The translations under genes were made by a program, and so were the position numbers. Below, in pieces: positions 41,624-51,162 of a DNA stretch of 55,279 nucleotides. This DNA is from an uncultured Chthonomonas sp. Lineage in GTDB: Bacteria > Armatimonadota > Chthonomonadetes > Chthonomonadales > CAJBBX01. Below the pieces are notes generated by a model, which worked only from the letters and a program-made list of their open reading frames with translations, did no database searches and had not been told where the DNA came from. The stretch covers positions 1-55,279 of the forward strand of contig CAJBBX010000078.1 in assembly GCA_903951425.1 (NCBI GenBank), in the 5' to 3' direction. Every line of letters begins with the position of its first letter. The first letter of the stretch is position 1.

Positions 41624-43732
41624 ATGAACCGCTTTGCCCTCACTCTACCGGCAGCTCTGGCCATCCTGATGGTCTGGCTACCCGGTTCCGCGAATGCACA
41701 GCTTGCCCTATTAGTTTCCGTTAAGACAGCCGCAGCCGACGTGATCGTCGTAGAGGCTGAGACCGCACCGGGCGCCGTAGCCCCGTCACAAGCGCCTGCC
41801 GACTGGGCCGTGGACGGCGTGCCCCCGTTGGCCGTCGGCCGCGGCTCAGTTCCCTCCAAGCAGGCGATCAATCTCGGCGCGTTCTATCCTGTGACGATGC
41901 TTCACTCGTACTACCTGGTCCTGCCCAATCAGCTCGCCGTCGGCAAGACCTACACGATCCGAACACCATTCGGCAAGACCACTCTGGCGTTCAGTGACAG
42001 CACGACCGCCTGCGAGAGCCTGAAGGTTAACCAGGAGGGCTACTGGCCGCGGGGCCGAGCACGCTATGCGGTGTTCGGGGCGTTCCTCGGCGACCTCGGC
42101 TCGCGCAGGCTTCCCGGGCCTCCCATGTACAGGGTGCGCTCACTGGTGACAGGACAGGACGTGGTCCGCGGTATAGCGACGTACTGGGGCGACGACACCC
42201 CGTCGCGCAAAGTAGGCACAGGCGAGCATGTCTATCGTCTTAACCTTGCGCAGACCCCGGTTGGCGGCCCCTACATCGTCATCGCGGACGGTATCGGCCG
42301 CTCGCACCCCTTCAGCGTCAACCCAGCAACCACCGAGCGGATTTCGTTCGTCCACACGCGAGGCCTCTACCACCAGCGATGCGGCAGCGCGGTTGACCCG
42401 GAGCACTCCGATCACCCAAGGGCCATCGGTCCCGCACATCTGGTTGCCTATGATACCGATGTAACGAACCACTACGCCTTCCTGTCGGCGACAACTCTGG
42501 GTCCGGCGCGAGCCATGCGCGGCGGCTACCACGACGCCGGTGACTTTGACCGCCAGCTTACCAACATGCAGGTGCCGTCCTGGATGCTGAACCTGTACGA
42601 GGCGTTCCCGGCCCGTTTCACCGATGGGCAGTACGATCTGCCGGAGTCGGGCAACGGCATCCCCGACTGGCTCGATGAGGCGCTCTGGGGTGTTGCCCTG
42701 TGGGAGTCCCTGCACGATCCAGACGGCGCGGTCCGCGGCGGTGTCGAGGCGCAGCGCCACCCGACATACGGGCAGGTGGACGCGGCCAGTGACAATCTCA
42801 TCTATCGCACGTACGGCAAGGACGCACCGGCAACGGCCATGTCAGCCGGGCTCTTCGCCCACGCAGCACGCCTGCTGGAGCCGTTCGACAAATCCCGCGC
42901 CGACCAGCTTCTCGAGAGGGCCCGGCGGGCATGGGGCTGGCTTCAGGTAGGCCCCCAGACGGAACTGAAGCCTGCGCATCGGATGTACGCGGCGCTGCAG
43001 CTCTACCTGGCCACCGGCCTGCCCGAGTACCACGACGCATTCCTCGCCACGGCTCGGTTCCTCGTCACCAATACGGCCTGGCCGGAGGTCTACAACCCGC
43101 GCTACTGGAACTTCAGCTCGCTGCACGGCGGCCAGGTCATGGCGCCCTACTTCTTCGCCTACCTGATCACTAACCGGCCCGTCGACGCAACGGTTCAGGC
43201 AGGGTTCCGCAAGATCCTGAACCAGCGTGCCAACGAAGTCCTGACCAACGTGGCCGCCATGCCCTACCCCATCGGCCCCGTGGGCGGCCTCGGGTACGGC
43301 GCCGGCACCAACCAGGGCCGTTACGCCGAGCCCCTAATCCTCCAGTACCGGCTGACGCCCGACCTGAAGTACACCGACGCCGTGAGCCAGATGGCCGATT
43401 ACACGCTGGGCCTGAACCCGCTGGGGCAGTGCTATGTGACCGGTCTGGGCGCACACTCGCCGTCGTCCATCTGCCACTTGGATTCGTACCTTCCCACGCT
43501 GGCGGGCAAGGCGCCGGTGCCGGGAATCGTCGTCTACGGCCCGTCGGCTGACGCCAGCGGTGCGGCCTACCAGAAGGCCGTCTGGTCGCAGGTCTACCCC
43601 GGCTGGTACTCGCTGCCCGAGCAGCGGCGCTACTGCGACGGCTGGTCGCTGATCAATAGCAACGAGTTCACCGTCCACGAGACCATGGCGCTGAACATCT
43701 GCATGTACGCGTTCCTGGCCGGCCACAAGTAG
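41624..43732 (+). CDS. Secreted GH9-family glycoside hydrolase with N-terminal Ig-like domain
   Basis: A 702-residue protein with signal peptide (MNRFALTLPAALAILMVWLP, cleaved near ANAQ). Residues about 140-240 match the CelD-type Ig-like domain (LKVNQEGYWPRGRARYAVF). The GH9 (alpha/alpha)6 barrel carries GGYHDAGDFDRQ with base Asp304/307 and NSNEFTVHETM with acid Glu681. GH9 enzymes hydrolyse beta-1,4-glucans, and some release glucosamine or other beta-linked sugars. GTG 41621 directly precedes the ATG and could also be used; GGGAG lies about ten bases upstream. It follows the importer genes by 100 bases, so cello- or related oligosaccharides could be the importer's cargo. Confidence 0.9.
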   Translation: MNRFALTLPAALAILMVWLPGSANAQLALLVSVKTAAADVIVVEAETAPGAVAPSQAPADWAVDGVPPLAVGRGSVPSKQAINLGAFYPVTMLHSYYLVLPNQLAVGKTYTIRTPFGKTTLAFSDSTTACESLKVNQEGYWPRGRARYAVFGAFLGDLGSRRLPGPPMYRVRSLVTGQDVVRGIATYWGDDTPSRKVGTGEHVYRLNLAQTPVGGPYIVIADGIGRSHPFSVNPATTERISFVHTRGLYHQRCGSAVDPEHSDHPRAIGPAHLVAYDTDVTNHYAFLSATTLGPARAMRGGYHDAGDFDRQLTNMQVPSWMLNLYEAFPARFTDGQYDLPESGNGIPDWLDEALWGVALWESLHDPDGAVRGGVEAQRHPTYGQVDAASDNLIYRTYGKDAPATAMSAGLFAHAARLLEPFDKSRADQLLERARRAWGWLQVGPQTELKPAHRMYAALQLYLATGLPEYHDAFLATARFLVTNTAWPEVYNPRYWNFSSLHGGQVMAPYFFAYLITNRPVDATVQAGFRKILNQRANEVLTNVAAMPYPIGPVGGLGYGAGTNQGRYAEPLILQYRLTPDLKYTDAVSQMADYTLGLNPLGQCYVTGLGAHSPSSICHLDSYLPTLAGKAPVPGIVVYGPSADASGAAYQKAVWSQVYPGWYSLPEQRRYCDGWSLINSNEFTVHETMALNICMYAFLAGHK

Positions 43733-43750
43733 CACCGGCCCGGATGTCTG

Positions 43751-43783
43751 CCTGCTCCGGCTTCCCCGAGTGGCCGGAGCAGG
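43751..43783. terminator. Bidirectional terminator hairpin
   Basis: CCTGCTCCGG and CCGGAGCAGG form a perfect ten-base-pair stem around a 13-base loop in the 54-base gap between convergent GH9 and GH127 genes. It ends three bases from the GH127 stop. No U-run is present. Confidence 0.65.
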
Positions 43784-43786
43784 ACC

Positions 43787-45943
43787 CTACGGCAACCCCT
43801 CCACGTTCGCCAGGTTGCAGAAGCGGCCCTTGGAGGCTGCGTTCTTCTCATCCATCACCGTAAGGCGCAGCATGTGCCTGCCGGCGGCCAGGCCCGCGAA
43901 GTCCCAGTGCGCCTTGTCACCGCGGACCGGGCCATACTCGTCGAGCGTTCCCACCATCTTTCCGTCGATCTCCACCTGGAACATGCCCGCGTCATCGTAG
44001 TGGAACCCGTGAACGCGAACGCCGATACCGGAGAATGAGACCTGCACGACCGAACCCGGCGACGCCGAGGTTTGCCACTCGCCGAAGTCGGACCAGGCCC
44101 CGGTGAAGGCGTAGCCGACCCACGAGCGCCGCACGAAGTTGCGCACAGGATCGAGGTAGAGGAAGTAGGGCTCCCCTGCCGCGAACTGGCTGAACGGCCG
44201 CACCAACAGCGCGGCATCCTTCCCCGTCCGGTAGTTGAGCGGCTGGCCAGGCACCGGCTTCAGCGTGGCGTCGAGCCGCTTGGTATCGACCTCGCGTGAG
44301 GGGTTACCCTCTGTGGGACGCACGGCCAGCGCCACCGGTCCGCGCATGATGGCGACCGGAAACTCCCTGGCCGGATCGATGCGGCTCAGGCGGAAGCTCA
44401 TGGGCAATGAGACACGCAGCGTGTCGCCGTTTCGCCAGACGCGGCGAACCCTGCCCCAGTGGTCATCGCCGGCCTCAAGCGTCATCGGCTTGCCGTTCAC
44501 CCAGGCTTTCGGCTCTCCGGCCAGCCACTCCGGGAGGCGCACGGCCAGGCTGAACTCGCGCGGCCGGGACACCTGCACGGTGAGTTCCGTCGCCTCCTCC
44601 TCGGGGAAGCGGGTCTGCTGCCGCGCCTGTACGCGGGCGCCCCTGTGCTTCCACTCCACCGTCGCCGGAGCGAACTGCACGGCGTAGAGCGTCTCGTCGT
44701 CATGCATGAAGATCAGGTCGTGGTAGTCGGCCGTCAGTTCGATGCGGGTGCCCGAGCAGCAGGGCCAGCCGTCGGAGATGAGCTTCTTCACGCCGCCGCC
44801 CAGGTTGTAGTCGGAGTAGTAGAAGACGCATCCCTCGGGGTCCATGGGGATGGTGGCGCCCACGCCGTTCAGCAGGAGCCTCTCCGCCCAGTCGCCATAG
44901 CGGGCATCGCCGGTGAAGGCCAGCAGGTACTTGCAGAGCTTGAACCCCGCCCACGACCCGCACTGCGTCTCGAAGTGGCTTGCGCCGCGCTCCAGCGAGG
45001 CCGCGAGGTCGGCCCGGGCAATGAGGCTCTCGCCGGGCCCGAAGCCGCCCGTGGCGTAGGTCTCCTCCTGCTGCATGAAGTCGTAAGCCGCCTTGAGTGT
45101 CTCGAGGTAGCGCGCCTCGCCGCTGACGCGATAGGCCGGGCCCGCGCCGCAGAACGAGTTGACGTGGCTGTAGGCGTGGTACCAGCCCTTCCAGCCGGGG
45201 CGGTCGAAGGGGTTCGCGCGGCGGCGGATAATCTCCCAGAAGTCGGTGTACTCGAAACGCCTGGCGAGCTTGAGGCATCGGGCGTCGCGGGTGACCTCGT
45301 AGGCGCGGTAGAAGTTCTCGGCCAGCGTGTACCACTCGCCGTTCAGCACATACCAGTTGCCGTCGGTGGCGTTGATGTGCTTCTCGGTGCCGGCGAGGTT
45401 GGCCTCCGACCAAGCAACCAGGCGCAGTAGCGGCTCCACGGCGCCCGTCTCACCGCAGTAGGCGATCATATCGACGAGGCCGCCGATCAACTTCTCCACG
45501 TGATAGGGCGCCAGGTCGATGGGCTTGGCCTGGAGCGCGTAGCCGTCGGGCTCCATGCACGCCGCCCAACCCGCCAGCAGGGCCTTGGCCTTCTCCTTGC
45601 AGGCGACATCGCCTGTGGCGGCATAGAGCCTGGCCAGGCCGGAGATGTGCTGCCCGAAGGTACCGTGGCCAATGTAGGCGCCCTTCAGGTCGGCTCCGGG
45701 CGCGGGCTTGCCTGCCCGCAGGCGATAGGGCTTGAGCAGGTCGTCGTTGGGTATGCGCAGGTATGCGGCGCGCACCTCCTCAACCTGCTGGCGCAGGCGT
45801 CCGCCGTCCAGCGTGACACCGCGGTAGTCGAAGCTCTTAAGCATGGAACGGCCTCCCGCGGGCGTTGCGCCGGACGGGCCGGCCAGGGCAAGGGCCGCCA
45901 GCACAAGGGCGGCGGCGATTCGCGGTACCAAGTAGTCGCTCAT
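43787..45943 (-). CDS. Secreted GH127-family (beta-L-arabinofuranosidase-like) hydrolase
   Basis: A 718-residue protein with signal peptide (about 1-27). The (alpha/alpha)6 domain carries the zinc-cysteine site of GH127/GH146: HFETQCGSW (Glu325, Cys328) and WPCCSGTRIEL (Cys395, Cys396), where the first Cys of the pair is the usual nucleophile. C-terminal beta-sandwiches follow, the last one (about 610-718) resembling a carbohydrate-binding module. GH127 removes arabinofuranose from plant glycans. The spacing ETQC differs from the common ETC by one residue. Start ATG 45943: there is no Shine-Dalgarno site, but a -10-like box lies directly upstream, suggesting a leaderless mRNA. Convergent with the GH9 gene. 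Confidence 0.85.
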   Translation of the reverse strand: MSDYLVPRIAAALVLAALALAGPSGATPAGGRSMLKSFDYRGVTLDGGRLRQQVEEVRAAYLRIPNDDLLKPYRLRAGKPAPGADLKGAYIGHGTFGQHISGLARLYAATGDVACKEKAKALLAGWAACMEPDGYALQAKPIDLAPYHVEKLIGGLVDMIAYCGETGAVEPLLRLVAWSEANLAGTEKHINATDGNWYVLNGEWYTLAENFYRAYEVTRDARCLKLARRFEYTDFWEIIRRRANPFDRPGWKGWYHAYSHVNSFCGAGPAYRVSGEARYLETLKAAYDFMQQEETYATGGFGPGESLIARADLAASLERGASHFETQCGSWAGFKLCKYLLAFTGDARYGDWAERLLLNGVGATIPMDPEGCVFYYSDYNLGGGVKKLISDGWPCCSGTRIELTADYHDLIFMHDDETLYAVQFAPATVEWKHRGARVQARQQTRFPEEEATELTVQVSRPREFSLAVRLPEWLAGEPKAWVNGKPMTLEAGDDHWGRVRRVWRNGDTLRVSLPMSFRLSRIDPAREFPVAIMRGPVALAVRPTEGNPSREVDTKRLDATLKPVPGQPLNYRTGKDAALLVRPFSQFAAGEPYFLYLDPVRNFVRRSWVGYAFTGAWSDFGEWQTSASPGSVVQVSFSGIGVRVHGFHYDDAGMFQVEIDGKMVGTLDEYGPVRGDKAHWDFAGLAAGRHMLRLTVMDEKNAASKGRFCNLANVEGLP

Positions 45944-45949
45944 GGCGTG

Positions 45950-45979
45950 AGCGTACTGCGCCGTGCGCGGGCGTGTCAA
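45950..45979 (-). promoter_or_regulatory. Predicted promoter of the GH127 gene (leaderless)
   Basis: On the minus strand TTGACA (45979-45974) and TACGCT (45955-45950) are separated by 18 bases. The -10 box ends six bases before the ATG, so transcription would start at or next to the start codon. This fits the absence of a ribosome-binding site. Confidence 0.5.
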
Positions 45980-46083
45980 GCGCGCCAACCGACGGCAGCG
46001 CCGTGGGGCGTACGCCGCCTTGCCTCTATCTGCTATGGTATCGGGTAGGCGTTATGTCCGAACGCCGAACGCGGAGGATGCCC

Positions 46084-48672
46084 GTGGGATTCCTTGACGT
46101 GAGGACGCTGCTCTGGAGCCTTGCGGCCCTGGCTCCGCTCTGCTGCGTCATCATCTGGTCTCTGCATTTGCAGTGCCGGGGCCGGGCCCAGGGAACGGCG
46201 TACTTCGGCTGGGCGTTCACGGCGGCGTGGGGCGGGGCCGTCCTGATGGCGCTACGGGGCGCCATCCCGGACTGGGCCTCCATCGTCGTAGCGAACATCC
46301 TGGCAGTCCTCACGGTCTGGATGGTCGTCCTCGGCTTGGAGCGCCTCGCGGGCCTTCGCGGACCACACTGGCAGAACCTGCTGGCAGTCGTGCTGACGGG
46401 CCCGCTCTTCTACTACTTCTCCGATGTGAACCCCAACCTGACCGTGCGGCATCACCTCTACGCGCTGATGTCGCTGCTGCTATTCGGGCAGGGCGCCTTC
46501 CTTGCCTTCCACAGGGCGGACCCGCGAATGCGCCCGGCCCTGCGGCCGCTCGGCCTGACCATGGCGATCATGTGCCTTACCATGGCGATTCGCATCGTCA
46601 CACTGGCAATCTGGATGCCCAGGACGCAGGAGTTCATGGCCCCTGCGCCCAGTAACGCCCTGATCGTCCTGGCTTCGCTGGCCCTGCACCTGGCCCTCAC
46701 GTTCTCCGTGGTCGTAACCGTGAACGCCTGGCTGCTGCAACAGGTAGCCGACCAGGAGGACCGGTTCAGCCGCGTCTTCCAGCGCGCTCCATATGCAGGC
46801 ATCATCCACCGCCTGTCCGACAGCACAATCGTCGATGCCAACGAGCAATCGTCACGCCTCCTGGGTATCGCGCGCGACAAGCTGATCGGAACCAGCCTCC
46901 AGGCACTGGGCGTCTGGATCGATCCCCAGGAGAACCAGGCAGCTCGGACCGACCTCCGCGAGCGAGGCCGGCTCGTCGGCCGCCATGTCCGGCTACGGCG
47001 CCCCGGCGGCGAGGTGATCGACGTTCTTCTTTCCGCCGAGACGGTTGACATCGACGGACAGCCGTACATCCTCTCCAGCTACCTCGATATTAGTGCCAAT
47101 GTCCGGTCGGACAAGGTGCTCCGCAAGTCCGAGGAGAGCTACCGGCTACTGATCGACACGCATCCCGATGCCATTTTGCTGGTGGACCTCCGAGGAGCGG
47201 TGCTGCTGGCCAATCCGGTAGCCCGGTCGCTCCTGTGCGTCGGCGAGAGCGAGGCGCACGGGAAGTCGCTTGGCGATCTCCTGCCGGAGGCGACGACCGG
47301 CATCCTCCAGAGGGCTTCGGACGCCACGTCGCAGGAACGCGAGACGCGCACGTTCGAGACCAGCATGAGCGACGGCAAGGGCGGCGCCGTGCCGGCCGTC
47401 GTGGCCGCGACTCCCGTCCTCCTTCGGACCAGCGCGGTCGCCATCCTGGTGGTCGCTCGCGACATCACCGACCAACGCCGAGCCGAGGAGGCGCGCGAGC
47501 AGATGGAGCTCCGTCTCATCCAGGCACAGAAGATGGAGTCTGTCGGCCGGCTCGCCGGCGGCGTGGCGCATGAGTTCAACAACGTGCTGACCGGCATCCT
47601 GAACTACGTGGAGCTCACCTCGGCTGACCTGCCCGCCGACCATCCCGCCCGGTCGATTGTGGCCGACATCGCCGACGACGCCAGTCGCTCGGCGCAACTG
47701 ACGCAGCGGCTGCTCCTGCTGGCCAGCCACGGGACAGCCGAGCCGCGCGCCACCGACCTCAACCAGCGCATGGCCGGGATGATGACCATCCTCAGGAGCC
47801 TGGCCGGCGAAGGCATACAGGTGACGTTCCAACCCGGCGAGGGGCCGACCGTCGTTCTCATCGACCCGGCCAACCTGGACCAGATCGCCCTGAACCTCAT
47901 CGTCAACGCCCGCGACGCCATGGCGTCCGGCGGCGAGGCCACGATCGTGACCGATGCGACGGCGCTGGACGACGAGGCGGCGGCGAGGCTGGGCCTGTCG
48001 CCGGGCGACTATGTGCGGATGACCGTCGCCGACACAGGCCATGGACTGACGGACGAGGTGCGCGGCCACCTGTTCGAGCCATTCTTCACCACCAAGCCTG
48101 AGGGCAAAGGCACGGGCCTGGGGCTTGCCACGGTTCAGAGCGTCGTCAGACAGGCGGGCGGCGCCGTTGAGGTGGAGAGCCGCGAAGGGGCGGGAGCCGA
48201 GTTCCGCGTCTACCTTCCGGCGCACACATTCGAGGACGAGGAGCCGGGCTCAGCCGCCGCGGCAAGCCACGCGGGCGGACGTGAGCAGATGCTGCTGGTC
48301 GAGGATGAGAAGTCCATCCGGATCACAGTGCAGAGGTTCCTTGAGGACGCAGGGTACTCCGTCATATCGGCAGAGTCACCCGAGGTCGCCCTCACGCTCC
48401 TCGCCGAGCAGCAAGGGCCGATCGATCTTATGCTCACCGACGTGGTCATGCCGGGTATGAATGGTCCAGAACTCGCGGCTCGGTTGCGGACCGAGCGACC
48501 GGCCATGCGCGTCGCCTACATGTCCGGATACCCTGCGGACACGATGGGGCGTTACGGGCTGGCGCCCGGGACGGCGCCGTTCCTGCCCAAACCCTTCACC
48601 AGGCACGAGCTACTCGCGCTGATCCGAGCCACTCTCGATCGGCCGGCCGGACCCGATACCCACGGACCGTAG
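46084..48672 (+). CDS. Hybrid sensor histidine kinase (7TM-like, PAS-PAS-HisKA-HATPase-REC)
   Basis: An 862-residue protein. GTG 46084 is preferred because GGAGG lies six bases upstream; in-frame ATGs at 46054 and 46078 are poorer. About six or seven membrane helices occupy 5-225. PAS domains lie at about 228-345 and 351-470. The HisKA box is [13 protein letters not shown] with His496, followed by an ATPase domain ([28 protein letters not shown]) and a C-terminal receiver (about 737-855) with Asp786 in LTDVVMPG. It would pass a signal from the membrane to its own receiver. No DNA-binding response regulator is encoded beside it. It may sense cell-envelope or substrate cues for the genes after it. 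Confidence 0.9.
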   Translation: MGFLDVRTLLWSLAALAPLCCVIIWSLHLQCRGRAQGTAYFGWAFTAAWGGAVLMALRGAIPDWASIVVANILAVLTVWMVVLGLERLAGLRGPHWQNLLAVVLTGPLFYYFSDVNPNLTVRHHLYALMSLLLFGQGAFLAFHRADPRMRPALRPLGLTMAIMCLTMAIRIVTLAIWMPRTQEFMAPAPSNALIVLASLALHLALTFSVVVTVNAWLLQQVADQEDRFSRVFQRAPYAGIIHRLSDSTIVDANEQSSRLLGIARDKLIGTSLQALGVWIDPQENQAARTDLRERGRLVGRHVRLRRPGGEVIDVLLSAETVDIDGQPYILSSYLDISANVRSDKVLRKSEESYRLLIDTHPDAILLVDLRGAVLLANPVARSLLCVGESEAHGKSLGDLLPEATTGILQRASDATSQERETRTFETSMSDGKGGAVPAVVAATPVLLRTSAVAILVVARDITDQRRAEEAREQMELRLIQAQKMESVGRLAGGVAHEFNNVLTGILNYVELTSADLPADHPARSIVADIADDASRSAQLTQRLLLLASHGTAEPRATDLNQRMAGMMTILRSLAGEGIQVTFQPGEGPTVVLIDPANLDQIALNLIVNARDAMASGGEATIVTDATALDDEAAARLGLSPGDYVRMTVADTGHGLTDEVRGHLFEPFFTTKPEGKGTGLGLATVQSVVRQAGGAVEVESREGAGAEFRVYLPAHTFEDEEPGSAAAASHAGGREQMLLVEDEKSIRITVQRFLEDAGYSVISAESPEVALTLLAEQQGPIDLMLTDVVMPGMNGPELAARLRTERPAMRVAYMSGYPADTMGRYGLAPGTAPFLPKPFTRHELLALIRATLDRPAGPDTHGP

Positions 48673-48708
48673 CCAAGCACCCATACACCAGCCAGGAGGC
48701 GCTGCACC

Positions 48709-50148
48709 ATGCAAGACCCGCGCGATACCGCCATTCAGACCGGCCCCTTCGATCCCACATGGGAGTCGCTGCGCACGTTCGAGACACCGGACTGGTTCCG
48801 CGACGCCAAGTTCGGCATCTGGGCGCACTGGGGACCGCAGTGCGTGGCCATGTGCGGCGACTGGTACGCCCGGCGCATGTACCAGCCCTCCGACTGGCTC
48901 TACCACCACCACTGGCGCGTCTACGGGCACCCCAGCAAGTTCGGCTACAAGGACATCATCCCGCTCTGGCGCGCGGAGAGCTTTGACCCAGAAGCCTTGA
49001 TGGACGAGTACGTGGCGGCCGGCGCACGCTACTTCGTCGCGCAGGCCGTGCATCACGACAACTTCGACAACTGGAACTCCACGCACCATCGCTGGAACGC
49101 CGCGAACATGGGACCCAAGCGCAACATCACCGGGCTCTGGCAGGAGGCCGCCGTGCGGCGCGGCCTGCGCTTCGGCGTCTCGGAGCACCTGGGCGCGGCC
49201 TTCTCGTGGAACAAGTTCAACAAGGGCGCCGATGCCGACGGCCCCTACGCGGGTGTCCCCTACGACGGCAACGACCCGGCCTTCGAGGACCTCTACCTGC
49301 CCAACCAGGGAGACCCGCACGACTGGTACACCGACAACCCATGGTGGCACGCACGCTGGTTCGCCCGCATGAAGGACCTGATCGACCAGCACCAGCCTGA
49401 CCTGTTCTACAGCGACGGCGGGGTGCCGTTCGGCGACGTGGGCCTCCGCCTCATCGCGCACCTGTACAACTCGAGCATTGCGCGGCACGGCTCCAACGAG
49501 GCGGTCTACAACCAGAAGGACACGAACCCGGACGTCTACCGCGTGGGCGTGCTGGACATCGAGCGCGGCCAGAGGCAGCAGATCGCGCTCGAGCCGTGGC
49601 AGACCGACACCTGTGTGGGCGGCTGGTACAACGACAGCAGGCTCGTCTACAAGACCGGCGACCACGTCATCGAAATGCTCATCGACATCGTCAGCAAGAA
49701 CGGCAATCTCCTCCTGAACTTCACTCAGAAGCCCGACGGCAAGCTGGACGACGAGTGCCGGTGGATTCTGAAGACGCTGGCCCGGTGGTTCGCCGCCAAC
49801 GCCGAGGGCATCTACGGCACGCGCCCCTGGGAAGTCGCCGGCGAAGGCCCGAGCATGCCCGCCCACGGCGCCTTCAAGGAGGACAAGGTGGGCTGGTCGG
49901 TGGAGGACTTCCGCTTCACGTCCAAGGGCGACACGGTCTACGCCTTCCAGATGAAGTACCCCGAGGGCGGCGCGGCGGCCATCCGATCGCTTGGCTTGGG
50001 CACGGGACGGACGGTGCGATCGGTGCGGATGCTGGGCTACGGCGGCGACGTGGCGTGGGAGCAGGCGGCGCAGGCCCTCATCATCCGGCTGCCGTCCGAG
50101 CGCGTGGCCCCGTCGGCGCCGGGCTTCGCCGTCGAACTGGCGCCGTAG
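48709..50148 (+). CDS. GH29 alpha-L-fucosidase
   Basis: A 479-residue protein matching GH29. Family stretches are RDAKFGIWAHWGPQCVAMCG (31-50, substrate pocket), YVAQAVHHDNF-like HHDNFDNWNSTH, and the nucleophile strand DLFYSDGGVPFG with Asp236. ISKNGNLLLNFTQKPDG-type residues (VSKNGNLLLNFTQKPDGKLD) mark the barrel end, followed by a C-terminal beta domain. It removes alpha-linked fucose from plant, algal or host glycans. No signal peptide is visible, so it may act in the cytoplasm on imported oligosaccharides. The ATG at 48709 has AGGAGG 11 bases upstream. It is followed after 24 bases by the MoxR gene. Confidence 0.9.
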   Translation: MQDPRDTAIQTGPFDPTWESLRTFETPDWFRDAKFGIWAHWGPQCVAMCGDWYARRMYQPSDWLYHHHWRVYGHPSKFGYKDIIPLWRAESFDPEALMDEYVAAGARYFVAQAVHHDNFDNWNSTHHRWNAANMGPKRNITGLWQEAAVRRGLRFGVSEHLGAAFSWNKFNKGADADGPYAGVPYDGNDPAFEDLYLPNQGDPHDWYTDNPWWHARWFARMKDLIDQHQPDLFYSDGGVPFGDVGLRLIAHLYNSSIARHGSNEAVYNQKDTNPDVYRVGVLDIERGQRQQIALEPWQTDTCVGGWYNDSRLVYKTGDHVIEMLIDIVSKNGNLLLNFTQKPDGKLDDECRWILKTLARWFAANAEGIYGTRPWEVAGEGPSMPAHGAFKEDKVGWSVEDFRFTSKGDTVYAFQMKYPEGGAAAIRSLGLGTGRTVRSVRMLGYGGDVAWEQAAQALIIRLPSERVAPSAPGFAVELAP

Positions 50149-50172
50149 CAGAAGGCGGGATAGGAGCAGCGC

Positions 50173-51162
50173 GTGTCAGAGAGCCAACAGGGCGCCGGTC
50201 CGCAGGCTGCGGCCGACTTCGTCAGCGGGCTGGCCGGCCGCATCATAGACAACGTCGAGAAGGTCGTCATCGGCAAGCGCCAGGCGGTGCAGAGCGTCGT
50301 CACCGCCCTGTTGAGCGAGGGCCATGTGCTGATGGAGGACGTGCCCGGCGTTGCCAAAACGGTGCTGGCCAAGTCCGTGGCGCGAAGCATCGGCGGGACG
50401 TTCCACCGAGTGCAGTGTACGCCCGACCTGCTGCCGTCGGACATTACGGGCAGTTCGGTCTACAACCAGGGCGGCGGCCGGTTCGACTTCATACCCGGAC
50501 CGGCCTTCGCCAACATCCTGCTGGCCGACGAGCTGAACCGCGCCACGCCGCGCACGCAGTCGGCGCTCTTGGAATGCATGGCCGAGGGGCAGATCACCGT
50601 GGACGGCGCCACGCGTGAGCTGCCCCGACCCTTCGCCGTCTTCGCCACGCAGAACCCCATCGAGTACGAGGGTACCTTCCCGTTGCCCGAGGCCCAGCTC
50701 GACCGCTTCTGCGTCCGCATCTCCGTGGGCTACCCGGACGAGTCGGCAGAAGTGGCCATGCTCGAGCGGCTCCGCCTATCGCACCCGGTCGACGACGTGG
50801 CGGCCGCCGCCTCGCTGGAGGAGGTCTCGCACGCCCAGGGGCTGGTCCGCACGATCTTCGTCCACGACGAGGTGCGCCGCTACATCGTTCGCCTGGTGCG
50901 GGCCACACGGGGCCATGCCGACCTGGAGTACGGCGCAGGGCCGCGCGCTACGCTGGCCCTCTTCCGCATGGCGCAGGCCGCAGCGGCCATCCAGGGCATG
51001 CCCTACGTGGTCCCCGACCATGTGAAGGCCGTGGCGCGGGTCGTCATCGACCACCGCCTGGTGCTCAAGCCCGAGGCGCGGCTCAAGCGCATGGCTCCCG
51101 GCGAGGTTACCGCCAACCTGCTGGCGCGCATACCCGCACCGACGCCCAAGAGCGCGGCATGA
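50173..51162 (+). CDS. MoxR-family AAA+ ATPase
   Basis: A 329-residue AAA+ chaperone-like ATPase. Walker A is DVPGVAKT (56-63), Walker B is NILLADELNRA with Asp119/Glu120, and PFAVFATQNPIEYEGTFPLP carries sensor 1 and the MoxR signature. MoxR proteins remodel or activate partner protein complexes. The GTG start has GGAG eight bases upstream. Its stop overlaps the start of the DUF58 gene (ATGA), the standard partner in MoxR-DUF58 clusters. The GKT Walker ending is AKT rather than the usual GKT, with no expected loss of function. Confidence 0.93.
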   Translation: MSESQQGAGPQAAADFVSGLAGRIIDNVEKVVIGKRQAVQSVVTALLSEGHVLMEDVPGVAKTVLAKSVARSIGGTFHRVQCTPDLLPSDITGSSVYNQGGGRFDFIPGPAFANILLADELNRATPRTQSALLECMAEGQITVDGATRELPRPFAVFATQNPIEYEGTFPLPEAQLDRFCVRISVGYPDESAEVAMLERLRLSHPVDDVAAAASLEEVSHAQGLVRTIFVHDEVRRYIVRLVRATRGHADLEYGAGPRATLALFRMAQAAAAIQGMPYVVPDHVKAVARVVIDHRLVLKPEARLKRMAPGEVTANLLARIPAPTPKSAA

